Positions 42,357 to 54,344 of a stretch of DNA of 64,000 nucleotides are shown piece by piece. Source of the DNA: Pararge aegeria (Eukaryota > Arthropoda > Insecta > Lepidoptera > Nymphalidae); contig NC_053187.1 in the NCBI RefSeq assembly GCF_905163445.1, positions 12,028,001-12,092,000 of the forward strand, written 5' to 3'. Under the pieces are notes generated by a model that did no database searches, was not told the origin of the DNA, and saw only the letters and a program-made list of their open reading frames with translations. The position numbers were made by a program, and so were the translations under genes. Positions within the stretch are counted from its first letter, which is position 1. The number at the start of each line of letters is the position of its first letter.

Positions 42357-42837
42357 AAAATATAAGAGTATTTAAAAAAATGATACTGATATTAGACAGA
42401 CCACATTAGCTGACGAAGAAAATGCTGGAAAGCACAATCTTGGTATGATATATTAATGCCTCACATGCAATTATGGTATTAAGGGGAAAAAAATAAACAA
42501 ATTCGAAATGCATATTTTATCGCGTTAGAAAACCTATTAAGCTAGGTAATGACCACTTTCGATGTTAGTAAAATCTGCATAATGTTAAAAGCAAAACCAA
42601 TTTAGTGACCGCTTGGCTCTGAAATTAGTTTTCAGCCTTATTTGCACGGTGCACGCGTTGGTTGTTCCTACTAGGAAAACAAAAATAGATTTTCCTAATG
42701 GTGCAAGCAAAGAGAGGTGTTTACCTTACCTTAGGTGAATGTGTACTTTCTCTTTTCGTCAATTCGAGTACTATTATTTCAAAACTAAGATAAATAATTT
42801 ACTTGTTATTGGCAATTAATTAATTTATTAAATTAAA

Positions 42838-43056
42838 ATCATCATCATCATTGTGATGTCAACCAATGCACGTCGATTGCTGGGCATAAGTATTTTGTAG
42901 GGAGTTCCAAGTACCATGGTCTTGTCTAGGGTCCAGTGGCTTCCTGGGACTTGTTCGATGTCATCGGTCCACCTCGTTGTGGGTTTACCAACGTTGCGTT
43001 TATCGGTGCGAGGTCGCTTGTCCAACAACTTAGTAGGTTCGTGCATCGGTTCTAAA
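42838..43056 (-). pseudogene. LINE-R (RTE-like) 3' end
   Basis: (ATC)n at 42838-42850 is the tail. The complement encodes TDKRNVGKPTTRWTDDIEQVPGSHW (42870-43010), close to the GRPPTRWTDDIKRVAGSRW motif of RTE tails, then breaks. 5'-truncated. Confidence 0.75.
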
Positions 43057-44756
43057 AATTATAATGGAATTGAATAATTAATTCTACTTCTACCTAGCTA
43101 GACTAGCATTCGCACCGATAGAAAATTATGTATACCTACCATTAGCTTGTCTATCTTTGAAGTAAGTTCATAATTATCCCATTATTTGTAATAATTTTTC
43201 TTGGAGAATTCAGGCTACTTCTTAATATCTGTGATTTCAAGTATGTGTGTTCCTTAGTAGTAGAGTTCAGACACACGGACAAACAAAGTGCAAGCTAGGG
43301 ACTTGGGTGAATTAATTTAATTTCGCTCGCTTCACTTGGTCGTTAATTAGTTTCACAGATTCAAATACTTGCGGTCCGTTACGTATATAGAATCAAGTAA
43401 AATACTTCTACCCATCCCCAAACTAGAGTACACAGTACACACCCTACCTCAATGAACACTTACGTAGAAATCTTTAGATCTAATCAGTGAGATGAGAGAT
43501 CCTATAATATAACTACACACATTTCACATTTCGATATTTTTACAAAAATGATGCCTCGCTGTTCATTGACTTGTAATTGAAATAAAATTTAAACTCGAAA
43601 TAGCAAACAATACCAAATCAGACCAACAAATGTAAGCCTAAATAATATATGAAAACCTTGGTCTCACGCGATAATGACGTCAGAATGACAGGTATCATCC
43701 TAACAATTCCTTCGCTCCCGTTTACCTTACGAGACAGACAATGTGTATTGTTTACACAAACAATTCAATACAACGCCGATCAATGTATGACTGCGTCTCA
43801 AATGTGTTCACATCACAGCATCTCTGAATGTAATGAATAAAACATGAGCACCTTGTGGATGCTTGGCTTCTACATATTGTATTTAACCACTCGAACGTGA
43901 GTTTTTTGTTCTTACATATGAAATTAGGACTGAAAAGAGAGTATCAGATTTGTAGAGATCCTTGTAAAGTTCACATCGCGACTAAAAATGTCAAGATATG
44001 TATTATTAGGATCTAATATTTTTTATACATCGTCGTGGTCTCAATATCACTTTCACATTTTATAAATATTTTCATTTGTTAAATTAAATAATTGAATGTC
44101 TTCTGTCTGTCTTGTCATTGAATATTATAGAATGTCGCAATCATTACAAAATTTATTAATAATTTATTTATTACAATAGTAATAAATAAACAAGTAATCC
44201 ACAATCTAAATTATTATTTTAAATAGCGGAAACTACACAGACGTCTGAAAAAAATCTGAGTTATTCCCTAGTCGTGCCTAAAGAAGTTTCACTTTTATTT
44301 ATACTGTCTCTTACTCCTTGGTCATCTATTGATTTTCAAATAGAAATTTCCACACATTAGAAATCAGATTCCAGCGAATCGTGCATGTAAAGGGGCTATA
44401 AAGATGATAGTCTTATTTATTTAGTTAAGATATGTTTTTAGAATTTTACTAAGATAGTTTTTTAAATTCCATGTTATTTTAAATTTGTTTCGGTTGACAG
44501 TTTTTCAAATCTTTTTATTTTTAACACATCGTAGCACACCTAAAAATGAACCAGGCGGCGTACTTAACTTAAACTCAGAAAATACTAACATTGATCTTCA
44601 TTCTGCATTCGATAACCAAGGTCAAGTCTGGTGTCTCCGGTTTGGGTTTGCCAACACAACATGCCCTTATGAGCCGAAAAACCAATGTATATAGCACGCT
44701 CATTGCCTTAGCTAGCTTAGCATATAAACATGTTGGGTTGTAGTCGGTTACTATGT
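43057..44756. other. Unassigned DNA
   Basis: No supported gene. The 69-codon frame at 44485-44694 and its antisense partner have no recognised motif and no splice context. Confidence 0.45.
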
Positions 44757-44791
44757 AGTTGATTGACATATTTATAATATGTCAATCAACT
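44757..44791. repeat. Perfect 15-bp inverted repeat, 5-nt loop
   Basis: AGTTGATTGACATAT (44757-44771), loop TTATA, exact complement at 44777-44791. Confidence 0.85.
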
Positions 44792-46800
44792 GATAGAAGT
44801 CGATACATAGGATGAAGGCTGGAAAATCTGAATCTCGAAATGTAATCGTCTGCAAGTCGGGGATGCGTGCGTTGGTGCGCGGTAACGAGTTGATTTCCTA
44901 GTCATATCGGTATCTCACTGAAGGCGGATATCTGTCGATTTAGTGGCAGCCAGCCCAACAGATTCAGCAAAGCTCACAATAAAGTTACGGGGACGCGGGG
45001 AGAGATTAAAAATCGAGCGAGTCCCAGACACAATGAAAATGTTTTTTCACAGGCCCCTTTCAGGCGCGCGCTTTGTTTGTGAAACGAAGTTCGCAGTTTT
45101 TCCCTCTATGCGCTTCATTGCGATATTCTCTTGGGTGAAAATATTGCGTAATGAATATTCCGCTCTGATTTCAGTAAATGACTAAGATCTTGAACTGCAC
45201 ACGGTTCTCTAACCCATAGATCGATAATAATTTATCTAATAAATACTAATTATCATCACAATCGGTCCAGACTATGTAAACCATATTATTATACCGAAAC
45301 TTCCATCGAAACTGTAATACATGATAATTAATACGATGACTTAGCGAACTACAGATTACAATTTTTTAAACCTTAAAGTGTCTAATAAAACAATTGTATT
45401 AAACAAGACGTCATTCGAATTCAGTTTATAAAAATTGATTCCCTAAATTTTTTATATTATTTTTAATACGAGTGGTTAAAAATTGCTCGAGTTTGTTCGA
45501 AAGGGAGACGTAGTTAAATATCATAAATGAAACGCCTTGTCCTGATCGACTGACGGAGAATTTACAGCCGAAACGGCTGAATGTGGAAATTTTAAATTTT
45601 GAAACAATATATCGCGAGAACCGATTCGATTCTTGAAAGGGTTTACATCTGAGGAAACAGTTAGCTGTAGATTGCTTTTTGGAGACGGGTACAGGCACCA
45701 CGGAAAAAAATCCCTAATCTCACAGGATATCAGAAATTCTACGTAAACCATGTCGCGGGCATCCACTAGTCAAGAATAAATTTAATTGTTGCTTTGAAAC
45801 TAATTCAAAATAATAATTTAAAATAAATATTACATCTTTTACAGAATCACACTGCTGTTCCTAATTTCTAGGTTTATAGGAGCCAAAACTATTTTGAACT
45901 TCAACTCAGTCTTAATGATTTGAAAGTTTGCAACACAGATAGTTCAAGAGTCACTTGCAGGAAACATGCATGAACTAACTGTTTCGCGAAAACTTGACTA
46001 GCTATCTGGAGCCTTATAAATTTTCTCATAAGTAATTTAAGGTTCTCGTTACACTAATAATACTAGTGTATAAAATAATTACATTATTTTAAGTCTTGTT
46101 AAAACTATAATTTCCTATCCTATCCAAAGTTATTAGGAGGTGAACACAGAGTACTTTTTATACACCGGGAGCGAAGCGGCTATATTGGAATAGAATAAAT
46201 AATCTGCAAACAATTATACCTAGGCTGGTATATTTTTAAGTATAATTTAAAGCATATCTAATATTATTAAGAGGTGAGGTTAGAGTAGGTACTTTTTTAC
46301 TGGAGGTGAGACCGCTTAATTAAAATTGTAAAAAAAATTAATAATAAAAAAAAAATTAATAATAAAAAAAAAATTGAATTGGCTGGTATTTTTCTACTAA
46401 CAAGCGGTAAAGCTGTACACTTACTTGTAGATGTACTCGTACCTTATGCTATTTGAGATTGACAGATCTTGAGATACATTTTGTAGCCCTGATTATTTTT
46501 GTTATGCAAGGCAAGCCTTTTTATAAATAAATAGAGATAGTAACTTTATAATTGTGAAGTCACACTACGTGTATTGATCGTCCAAGCACACATAGAAGAT
46601 ATACGTGCTTGGAGATGAATTCTATTTGCTTTTGTAGTCCGTTTTACAGATATCCTACGCCCTAGTAGGCAAAAATAATCACGATAAAATGAAATGGCAG
46701 ACTTCCATCATCAACACCTTGATTTCCGATGTTCACATTGACACCAATTTATTTACTTTGTCCAATCTGAACAAAATCTTTACGCTGATGATGACGCTTT
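44792..46800. other. Unassigned DNA, partly GC-richer
   Basis: 44930-45180 and 45500-45770 are less AT-rich (ACGGGGACGCGGGGAG, CAGGCGCGCGCTTTG) and could be conserved noncoding or degraded coding sequence, but frames are short and motif-free. 46125-46320 has two degenerate copies of a TATTAAGAGGTGA...GAGTA..TACTTTTTTA unit about 135 bp apart. 46327-46375 is a tandem ATTAATAATAAAAAAAAA repeat. Confidence 0.4.
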
Positions 46801-46846
46801 ACCGATAATAATGTATGACGCTTTGATGTCATACATTATTATCGGT
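46801..46846. repeat. Perfect 19-bp inverted repeat, 8-nt loop
   Basis: ACCGATAATAATGTATGAC (46801-46819) pairs exactly with 46828-46846. The loop GCTTTGAT and the preceding GACGCTTT are partial direct repeats, as expected when a polymerase switches template and returns. Confidence 0.92.
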
Positions 46847-47454
46847 CAAGGTTTGTCAATATGTCACATCTTTATATATATATTTCTCGTGTGCGTGTGT
46901 AGTAAGAATGATACGTTCCACCATCCTTTTTTTCTGAATAAATTTAAGAGCGACGGCTCAATTTTTTATAATCGCAACCACTGTATAAAAACTTTGTAGG
47001 ACAATTTCAAGAGGTTCAAAGGAATTTTGAAATAGCATTTATTAATATTTTAGACTAATATTAGAAACTCAATGTTTACCAAATTATTTCGTAAGCTCAT
47101 CCTCAATAATCTCGCTCATGGTTTCGAGGGATATTTTATTGCATTGGAGGAGCCAATTTAGCTGGTCTCAATTTCAAACATTCGATTCGAGACGATCCGG
47201 ACTAACGAGGGTGACGTTTTTATTTATATAATATATGCAGCCCTTGAGACGATCACCCAACCATTCGATACTTCCTTGGGGTCCCATTTCCTATAGCGTA
47301 AAGTTTGATAAGTATAATGTTAAAGTATTTTCTGCAATTGTTTATCTTAAATATCACATTGATATGGTTTCACGTGATCTCGATAAGTCTAACTAGTATA
47401 ACACAGCTAGCCAAGGCATTGTCTCTAATAAGACAGGAAAAAAGAGCTTCGACC
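46847..47454. other. Unassigned DNA
   Basis: No supported feature. Confidence 0.45.
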
Positions 47455-47665
47455 CACTACGCTGTGTTCTGATCTGTAGGGCTGTGGCCCATGTAGTTAC
47501 AGGCACATTAGGTTTAACACCTACGCCTCCAATGGATGGACACAGGACGGCATGTTGCAAGACGTGCTCCTGGCATGCCTTTTGAGTGTTGCTCTGTTTA
47601 AAGGCGATGGTTTTCCTTTCACCGTCAGGTGAGCTATTTGCTTGGTCTGACAATTATTACTATAA
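47455..47665 (+). mobile_element. Repeat G copy
   Basis: TAGTTACAGGCACATTAGG, AACACCTACGCCTCCAATGG, GCAAGACGTGCTCCTGGCAT and AAAGGCGATGGTTTTCC, in the same order as 39150-39330. The antisense frame at 47393-47653 is a shadow. Confidence 0.7.
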
Positions 47666-47989
47666 AAAATAAACGCTGCTGCCAACATGGCGTTAATTAC
47701 TATCACATTTTAATTACAATTAAGTATTATCAAGGCCGATGCAAGAGCTTAACATGATCTCCGAGGCTTAATATGTAACTCACCTAACTCAGTGTACTAA
47801 GAAATTCTTAACGGAAAACGGAACGTATCAGTAAACGAAATTGACAGTTTTTAAACTTTCAGAAGCTAAGGCGAAATAAAAATAGGTTTAATATAGGGAA
47901 AACAGTTGTCTATATTTTCTTACTGAATGTATGCGACTCATAGTGCCACTTTTAAAATGTTTCATAATACGAACTGGAATAATGATGAT

Positions 47990-48115
47990 AGCGGACTAAA
48001 ACACTCTTTGAAACGGAATAGCTTCCGAGACACTTCACGGCTGCTAATTTAGTTGACGGCGACTTCCGAACTCATTGTTTTGTCGTGCTTAGCTTTAGCC
48101 AACTTTCTGGCCAAT
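47990..48115 (+). repeat. Unnamed dispersed repeat, copy 1
   Basis: TTTGAAACGGAATAGCTTCC, GACGGCGACTTCCGAACTCA and TTGTTTTGTCGTGCTTAGC match 49385-49490 in the same order and orientation about 1.4 kb away. No termini identified. Confidence 0.65.
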
Positions 48116-48921
48116 GAGCCAAATACATAGGCACATTGGTTCACGTAGTTTTAATTTAGAAGCAAATACTAAACTTTTTGTAAATATTTTTAATATTTAA
48201 GCTACTCCTTTTTTACTCCAGATTAGCACTTCAGTGTTGGAATCGTTACTTACCACGTAAGGCCTCATTCAAGGTTAAGATGTCACATTGTCATCTCTCC
48301 AAGAAAAATTTAAATTTCATAGACGATTTCATGTCATAGAGAACAAGGGTTCAGTTAAGTGTGATTTCCAGCTTAACCAATCTTCGTGACATTTAAGCGA
48401 TATTTAAAATTACCTACTAATTCTTACCATGGTAATGAAATACTTTTTCATTCCAAATAAAATAAACTTTCTGTAATTAGGTACGTCACTATGGATATAC
48501 ATTTTGTTGTTATAGTATGCAGAGTGAAAAAATAGGTAGGTACGTTAACTTACCGCTAAGCTTACAGCTTGAGGGCCTTTATTCAATTATTTTGATATGC
48601 TTTGGCCAATACAATAGTACAATATTGCCTTTATATTTTTATTTTAAATCACGTAGTACATAATAAGGCAAATGTAGCTTATTTCATTCACTTAAAAATC
48701 TTCAATATTAGCCAATTAATGCCTCATTGCTTAAAATGTTCCACGGCTGGGCACACACATCTCACTCACATCTCACATCTCTGTCTTCTGCTCGTCTTTC
48801 TTTATTATTATTAAATTCTTTATTGTACACACAAAAACTAAATACAAAGAAACATAAAAGATACAATTAAGAAAAAAAAACTAGTACAGGTGTGCAAATG
48901 TGGTCTTACCGCAAACGCGAT
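48116..48921. other. Unassigned DNA
   Basis: AT-rich. No supported gene. Confidence 0.45.
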
Positions 48922-49115
48922 CTTTTTTTTATTCCACTACAAATTAATTTTTGCTGCAATCTCATCTGGTGGTAAATGATGCAGTCTAGGGTGGTAAGGC
49001 GTGTGAGCGCGACTAGTTTCAATGGAACGCTGACATACATATCAGTTTCTACGCGACATCGTACTGGAACGCTAAATCGCTAGGCTTCACGTCTTTGTCG
49101 GCAGGGTCGGTACTT
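48922..49115 (-). mobile_element. SINE-V copy, head missing
   Basis: The complement of TTGCAGCAAAAATTAATTTG-type tail (TTATTCCACTACAAATTAAT), GCAATCTCATCTGGTGGTAA, TGATGCAGTCTAGG and CTACGCGACATCGTACTGGA follow the order of 50510-50826 in reverse. The tRNA-like head is not retained. Confidence 0.75.
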
Positions 49116-49384
49116 ATTTGTGTACCTACTGTAGAATTGCTATTATAATTTACGTCGTCTTTATCCTCAATCCATAAATAATCATGCAATAGATTAAGAA
49201 ATTAAAATATGTTACAAACATACACCGAAAAACCATAGCCTTCTGTTAAAGTAGGGTGAAAAATCTGAAGCGTTGGGTTGAACTTCATTCTCTTCAATTA
49301 TTTTTAGCCAATAAATTCTACTTATTAGCTGTACCAGCCAAATGAACTTAATGCCAGATATAAATAATATCAGGAGCAAGAGGA

Positions 49385-49495
49385 AAATATTCTTTGAAAT
49401 GGAACAGTTCCGAAGCGCCCGTCCGCTGCTGTCAATTGAGTAGACGGTGACTTCCGAACTTATTGTTTTGTCAAGCTTAGCCCTGGCCGATATAC
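49385..49495 (+). repeat. Unnamed dispersed repeat, copy 2
   Basis: Second copy of 47990-48115: TTTGAAATGGAACAGTTCCG, GACGGTGACTTCCGAACTTA and TTGTTTTGTCAAGCTTAGC. Confidence 0.65.
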
Positions 49496-49966
49496 TAGAA
49501 CGTAGCTGGTAACCAATCTTCATTTATCGATAGAAGTTTAATAAAGCGCATGGCAGGAAATGCTTGTGGATGTTTGTACACTCGAACTGAAACTAGGTAT
49601 TTCGACAGAAATTATTTTAAAGTTACCTTTTGGTGACTAGTGTAGTGAGTGATTTTAAATGAAGGGGTTTTTAGTTAAAAACAAGCTGGGAACAAGCAGC
49701 GGGGAAAATGCCAGCATAAAAAGGCTTATGGTCACTGGTAAGATCGAAGGAAAGACACCCGCGGCGTCGAGGCAGTCTACACACCCGTTTGAAGTCCTAT
49801 TCACACCGCCCGCGAATAGGCAGAAATAACGAAAAATTAAAAATTAACAGGCCTAGTAACTTTTTTACTTACAGTTAGTAACTGCAGGTGCTTTAAAATA
49901 GGATATATTAGTTTACTATTTTTCATATTTATTAGAAATTATAATCTTATATCTTTAAAAGAGCAA

Positions 49967-50289
49967 TTCTTGTATATATATATAATTGGAATCTCGGAAT
50001 CGGCTCCAACGATTTTCATGAAATGTAGTATACAGAGGGTTTCGGGGCCAATAAATGGATCTAGCTAGGATTCATTTATATTTGAATCTCGGGAAAAAAC
50101 GGAAAAAATATCCTTTTTGAGAGATTCTGATGCGTGCGATGTGTGAACGGTAAACGTTACGCCAAACGACGGAAGTATGTATTGTCGGAATTGTTGTTTC
50201 TTAAAAGTTCTATAAAACAGTCCGCGACAACACACGAATATTTTTTTAAAGTGAGCTTATTCGCGGACGAAGTCGCGCGGGTCAGCTAG
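49967..50289 (+). mobile_element. Non-autonomous Helitron, complete
   Basis: Starts TTCTTGTATATATATAT and ends GGACGAAGTCGCGCGGGTCA GCTAG followed by T. The subterminal CGCGGACGAAGTCGCG can form the small hairpin expected before the 3' CTAG. The 323-bp interior has GGAATCTCGGAATCGGCTCC, ATACAGAGGGTTTCGGGG and GTAAACGTTACGCCAAACG. Non-coding. A reverse-oriented relic lies at 9975-10060. Confidence 0.82.
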
Positions 50290-50324
50290 TATTATTTATG
50301 GATAAGTATTAGCCTTTGGCCTTA

Positions 50325-50462
50325 GGTTGCCTGGAAGAGATCGCTACTAAATTATAAGGCCGCCTTTTGTATCCTACTTTTGAAGTTTCCTCTTGGTGTG
50401 TCCATTGTTTTTTTTTCTTTTTGTGGTGTACAAATAAATTGTATGAATAATTAAATAAAAAT
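50325..50462 (+). mobile_element. Detached LINE 3' tail
   Basis: GGTTGCCTGGAAGAGATCGC, TAAGGCCGCCTTTTGTATCC and TTGTGGTGTACAAATAAAT match the tail of the 31-36 kb LINE (36390-36515). The right half of the stem is degraded (TAAATTAT for TAGCGAT). It is only about 138 bp and starts 35 bp after a Helitron end. Confidence 0.8.
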
Positions 50463-50509
50463 AGTGCAGGTTGTATCCTCATAGGAGCTTCGATCCTTAA
50501 GTTTGACGA

Positions 50510-50826
50510 CCTCTCTGGGGCAGCAGTGCGCGCTGGGCTTTTAAACTGGTGGTTTCAGGTTCCATTGCTGGATGGGGTGATTTGGAAACTTATAATTCTG
50601 AATTTTCTGTGGTCTAGTCAGGCTTTGGCCGTGGCTAGATACCACCCTACCGACGAAGACTCGCCAAACGATTTAGTGAAGTAGAAACCGATTAGGGGTA
50701 TGGTTTCAATATGCTTAACTGCCTTACTCCCTTACAGGTTAGCCCGCTCCAGTCTTAGACTGCATCATCACTTACCATAAGGTGAAATCGCAGTGAAGGT
50801 ATAACTTGTAGTGGAATAAAAAAAAG
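50510..50826 (+). mobile_element. SINE-V copy, near full length
   Basis: The tRNA-derived head GGGGCAGCAGTGCGCGCTGG is A-box-like. The B box is decayed to GGTTCCATTGCTGG. The body contains CTTTGGCCGTGGCTAGATAC, CACCCTACCGACGAAGAC, GCCCGCTCCAGTCTTAGACT and GCATCATCACTTACCATAAG. The tail TTGTAGTGGAATAAAAAAAA completes the element. Confidence 0.82.
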
Positions 50827-51771
50827 ATTGGGGAGAACGATGTGATAAGAAGAAGCTTATAACAACACTAGACAAATTAAAGCGTTTAAAACAGTTCAGA
50901 CCTATAAACTTTTCTATATAGCAAGTAACTGCACGTACTATAACTATAGGTATGCATTTTGTATGTCGGAGATACGTTGAAATTTGAAAAAAATAAGTGA
51001 AAAGGGGGGCTGAGCTTCATTTGTAGTAATCGTAGGGGTGGCTATTGTTTAAAAAACCGGTACTGCTCTTTAAAATTGCATGATATCATTCAGTGAACAA
51101 TATTTCAAAGTAAATGTCTCGTATTTAAATAAGAATTTATCAAAATAACACCGTACGTAGCATTTAAGTAGACAGTAAATTAAACTTAATATTCATAGTG
51201 TTCAATGTTTTTTACAAGCGCAACCCTACAAATGTGCAGTACCTAAACGATAAGCCTGTCCAGGAAATGGCAACGCTGAGTGTGCATAGATGTGTTAATT
51301 TGTTTAGTGAACTAGAGCTTTTGAAATCGCCCGTTAGAGGCGCTGTTCATTCTCCTACAGTAGTTTATTGACATTTAACTATAGTCCACTGTTTCTGTTT
51401 TCTGTGTACAACTATTTCCCTAGTAAGTTTAGTGTGTTTGTTTGAGATGAGGCAACGATTCGCGTGTGTAGTGATTTAAGTTTAGTAGGTACACAAATGG
51501 TGCCAAATTTTTTGTACACAAATCTCTCTGAGCTAAACTAATTCAGTTAAGATTAGAATTCAGTGCAACAAGGCATGCCACCTTTTTCTACGAGAGACTT
51601 TGTGAGTAGGTAAGTAGTACTGCTACAATGCACTTATACTCTACTTAATAAAATATATTTGTGTACTGACGGAGTTTTTACATAATTAAAAATGCGACTT
51701 CTAATTATTTTTGTTATGTTGTATAGAATGCACTGTCCATAATACCTCTTGCTGTAATTCCTGTCTACAAA
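50827..51771. other. Unassigned DNA
   Basis: 51240-51480 is less AT-rich (GCCCGTTAGAGGCGCTGTTC) without a recognised feature. No gene. Confidence 0.4.
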
Positions 51772-51898
51772 GGTTGCCTGTGAGAGATGCCTTGCAGCAA
51801 TTAGGCCGCCTTTGCATGTCTACATTGTGTACTGTATACTCCTCACTGTTTCTTTTCCTGTATATTACACGTGCAATAAAGTGTTTCTTCTTCTTCTA
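51772..51898 (+). mobile_element. Related LINE 3' tail, divergent subfamily
   Basis: GGTTGCCTGTGAGAGATGCC, TAGGCCGCCTTTGCATGTCT and GCAATAAAGTGTTTC followed by (TTC)n. Same architecture as the 36.4-kb tail, with a different stem (TTGC..GCAA). The 71-codon frame here is not a gene. Confidence 0.7.
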
Positions 51899-52584
51899 TT
51901 TGCAGATAGTTCAATTTGTTATTTAATAAGAATATCTCATTTTGATGCTTAAAAAAACTTTACCTGCGGCGGTGTGCTTAAAAATTTTGGGTTACGCGAC
52001 TTTTGACACTCGTGTGCATAAAAAATGGACCCTGGTTTTAAGTGGCTACCGCTTAAATAAAATGCAGCAATATATAAAAAGGGATATCATTTAACATTTC
52101 TAAATTTTAAAAGAAATAAGAATAAAGAAGTATGCATTTACGAGTATGTGAGCACACCGTTGTACCTAGACGACCACGCCGCGCGCAGTTTGGATAAGAT
52201 CTTAACTTAAACGTCAAAACTAACAGGTAGGTAGTGTTTTATATCAGTTAAGGGAAGGTCCATTTCAGTGTGTTTTATGTTTCTGATCACGTATTAAATT
52301 TTATTTCAAAGTTTCATTTATTTTACATCAATAAAACCTGTGTCCGACTCTCTAAAAGTTCCAAAAATAGTTAAGTAACATGATTTTTCGAGCGTCGCAG
52401 CTTCCCCTTAATAAGTTTGAGCAATAAAAAATGGAAGAAAAAGTATAGCTTTATTATTTAAAAGGTTAATTTACCTGCTTGGACAATAAAAATAGTCTAG
52501 TAGAGCTTCGCGATTCAGTTTTATTACCTATTCGTTTTTCGTTTACTTACCTGGGACATAATATATTTACTTCTTCTAATACTA
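51899..52584. other. Unassigned DNA
   Basis: No supported feature. Confidence 0.45.
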
Positions 52585-52659
52585 TGAGGAGATTCATGCC
52601 CTGTAGTCGGCTGGTAATGGGTTGTTGTTGATGATGATGATGATGATGATGATGATGAC

Positions 52660-52700
<41 letters not shown>
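52585..52700 (+). mobile_element. SINE-A 3' end with expanded (GAT)n
   Basis: GAGGAGATTCATGCCCTGTA and GGCTGGTAATGGGTTG precede about 75 bp of (GAT)n with a single GAC interruption. The SINE tail has expanded into a microsatellite. The minus-strand poly-Ser frame at 52524-52769 is its translation. Confidence 0.8.
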
Positions 52701-52701
<1 letters not shown>

Positions 52702-53047
52702 TACTTATAACGAACACAAATATGCTTTTGATTTAAAATCTTATATAATGCTAACCTTATCTGATTCATGAGCCTTAAATAAGACTATATTGACTACCTA
52801 CTTTATTTTTATTTTTATTAGAGATGGAATATTTCAAATTCTTGATGAAAGAAATGAGATATTTTATTTATTTATTTCCAACTTACGACTAGTTTACAGG
52901 AATTTCCTCATGCACTAGCGTAGATACTGATGCCTACCTACACACTAAACTTTATCAGAGTAGCAAATGCACCACAAAGCAACTTTTGTGAGTTCATATA
53001 TATATATTATATACTTATACTTATAATAAAAACTATAAGAATACCCA

Positions 53048-53207
53048 CTGACCAACAGTGGCGTGCACAGGGGTCGTCGACCAGGGTATGCATAAAGTAG
53101 GAACATGGCATAAAATGGAGAATTTCCCCTCCGATACGAGTTATATAAAATAAATTGGGTAGGCAGTGCTTTTGTGCATGTATGAAGTGCACGCCAATGC
53201 TGACCAA
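53048..53207. mobile_element. hAT-type MITE with perfect 8-bp TSD
   Basis: The element 53056-53199 (144 bp) has 13-bp terminal inverted repeats, CAGTGGCGTGCAC and GTGCACGCCAATG (12 of 13). It is flanked by CTGACCAA at 53048-53055 and 53200-53207. An 8-bp duplication with CAGTG-type ends is the hAT signature. It is non-coding, so it was mobilised by a transposase elsewhere. Same family as 18641-18780. Confidence 0.9.
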
Positions 53208-53277
53208 AGGTAAGGCTAAGCATCATAGGTATGTTATATTATAAGTTTTTAAGTAGATTATTCATTAAAATATTGAA

Positions 53278-53371
53278 CAGTCATCTTAGTAACCATAACA
53301 CAAACTACACTTACTTTGGGGCTAGATGGCGATGCTTGTATTATCGTAGTATATTTATTTATTTATTTATT
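53278..53371 (+). mobile_element. SINE-T 3' fragment
   Basis: AGTCATCTTAGTAACCATAA, CTTACTTTGGGGCTAGATGG and TATTATCGTAGTATATTT(ATTT)n. A sense copy truncated at its 5' end, with a long clean tail. Confidence 0.8.
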
Positions 53372-54344
53372 AAAAAAATATATTAATTCAATATAAATTA
53401 AACCTACCAAAAAGTATTATTTTATAAACATACAAAAAGTATAGAGCTTAAGCTTTAAGGTTTACACTTACGCATTATGTTTACACGACTATAGGTCGGT
53501 AATGCTTTTATGTATAATCGTCCTGTCCTGGCTTTCTATTTAAAAAAAAAACTCCGTTGTTGGGTTGCAGTTTTTGATCTTTTATTTTAAACATCTGTGT
53601 TTCCTCTCTTTTAAGCCTACACTCTTCCATATATTTTTTTATATCTGGATTTTTATGATTGGAAGCTACCTAATTATACCTTGCTTTGGATGGTACCTGC
53701 CCATAGTGTGGAAGCTGGGCATCCCAGATCTTTTTAAGATAATTACGATTTCATTTTGCTCCGTGGCTCTTGGTTATAGATAGATACAATGCACCTGACT
53801 TGAATCAATGAGTTATTGCATTCAATACATAAAACTTACTACACTTATTCTAACATAGGAAATGTCATCTTTTAAAGACAGAAGATACATATATTAGGTA
53901 GCATGTTGGTCATCAACCAATAAAACATATCAACTTTGGTATTAAAAAACTAAGATTCTAAAGGAAGGTAACGCTGGGGTTGTACTTTTGATATTTTTGA
54001 TTGATCCTAGTAGCACATAACTACTGATCTGAACAAAGCAAAATAATTTCAATTGAAAGTCGAGCCAACGCCTGTATAGCAGGAATTAATTAAGGGTATC
54101 CTCCGTCACCTCCATGCTGTGTTATGCGGAACCCTCCGCTTAGTGCATCACGCACGTGTTGTCAGTTAAATTGAATGCCTTGCTGCCGGCGACCCGCCCG
54201 CATCGCACTCCGTCCCTACAAATTTATTGTTTGAACAAACACGAGGGACAAACAAATATTATTCATATAGGACTCTACTTCGCTCTCATGCACTCAACTT
54301 CAATAATTTTTCAACGTAACTTATATTTTCCATACGAACGTCTG
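53372..54344. other. Unassigned DNA upstream of the CpG-rich block
   Basis: AT-rich to about 54070, then progressively more GC-rich (GGCGACCCGCCCGCATCGC at 54188). A CACGTG E-box is at 54153-54158. It may include distal promoter sequence of the candidate gene. No coding frame with motifs. Confidence 0.4.

Noticed and set aside
44485..44769. Overlapping sense and antisense frames of 64-69 codons
   Set aside because: Neither has a motif. The mutual openness reflects base composition.
52524..52769. Poly-serine protein frame
   Set aside because: It is the antisense translation of the (GAT)n microsatellite at the SINE-A tail.
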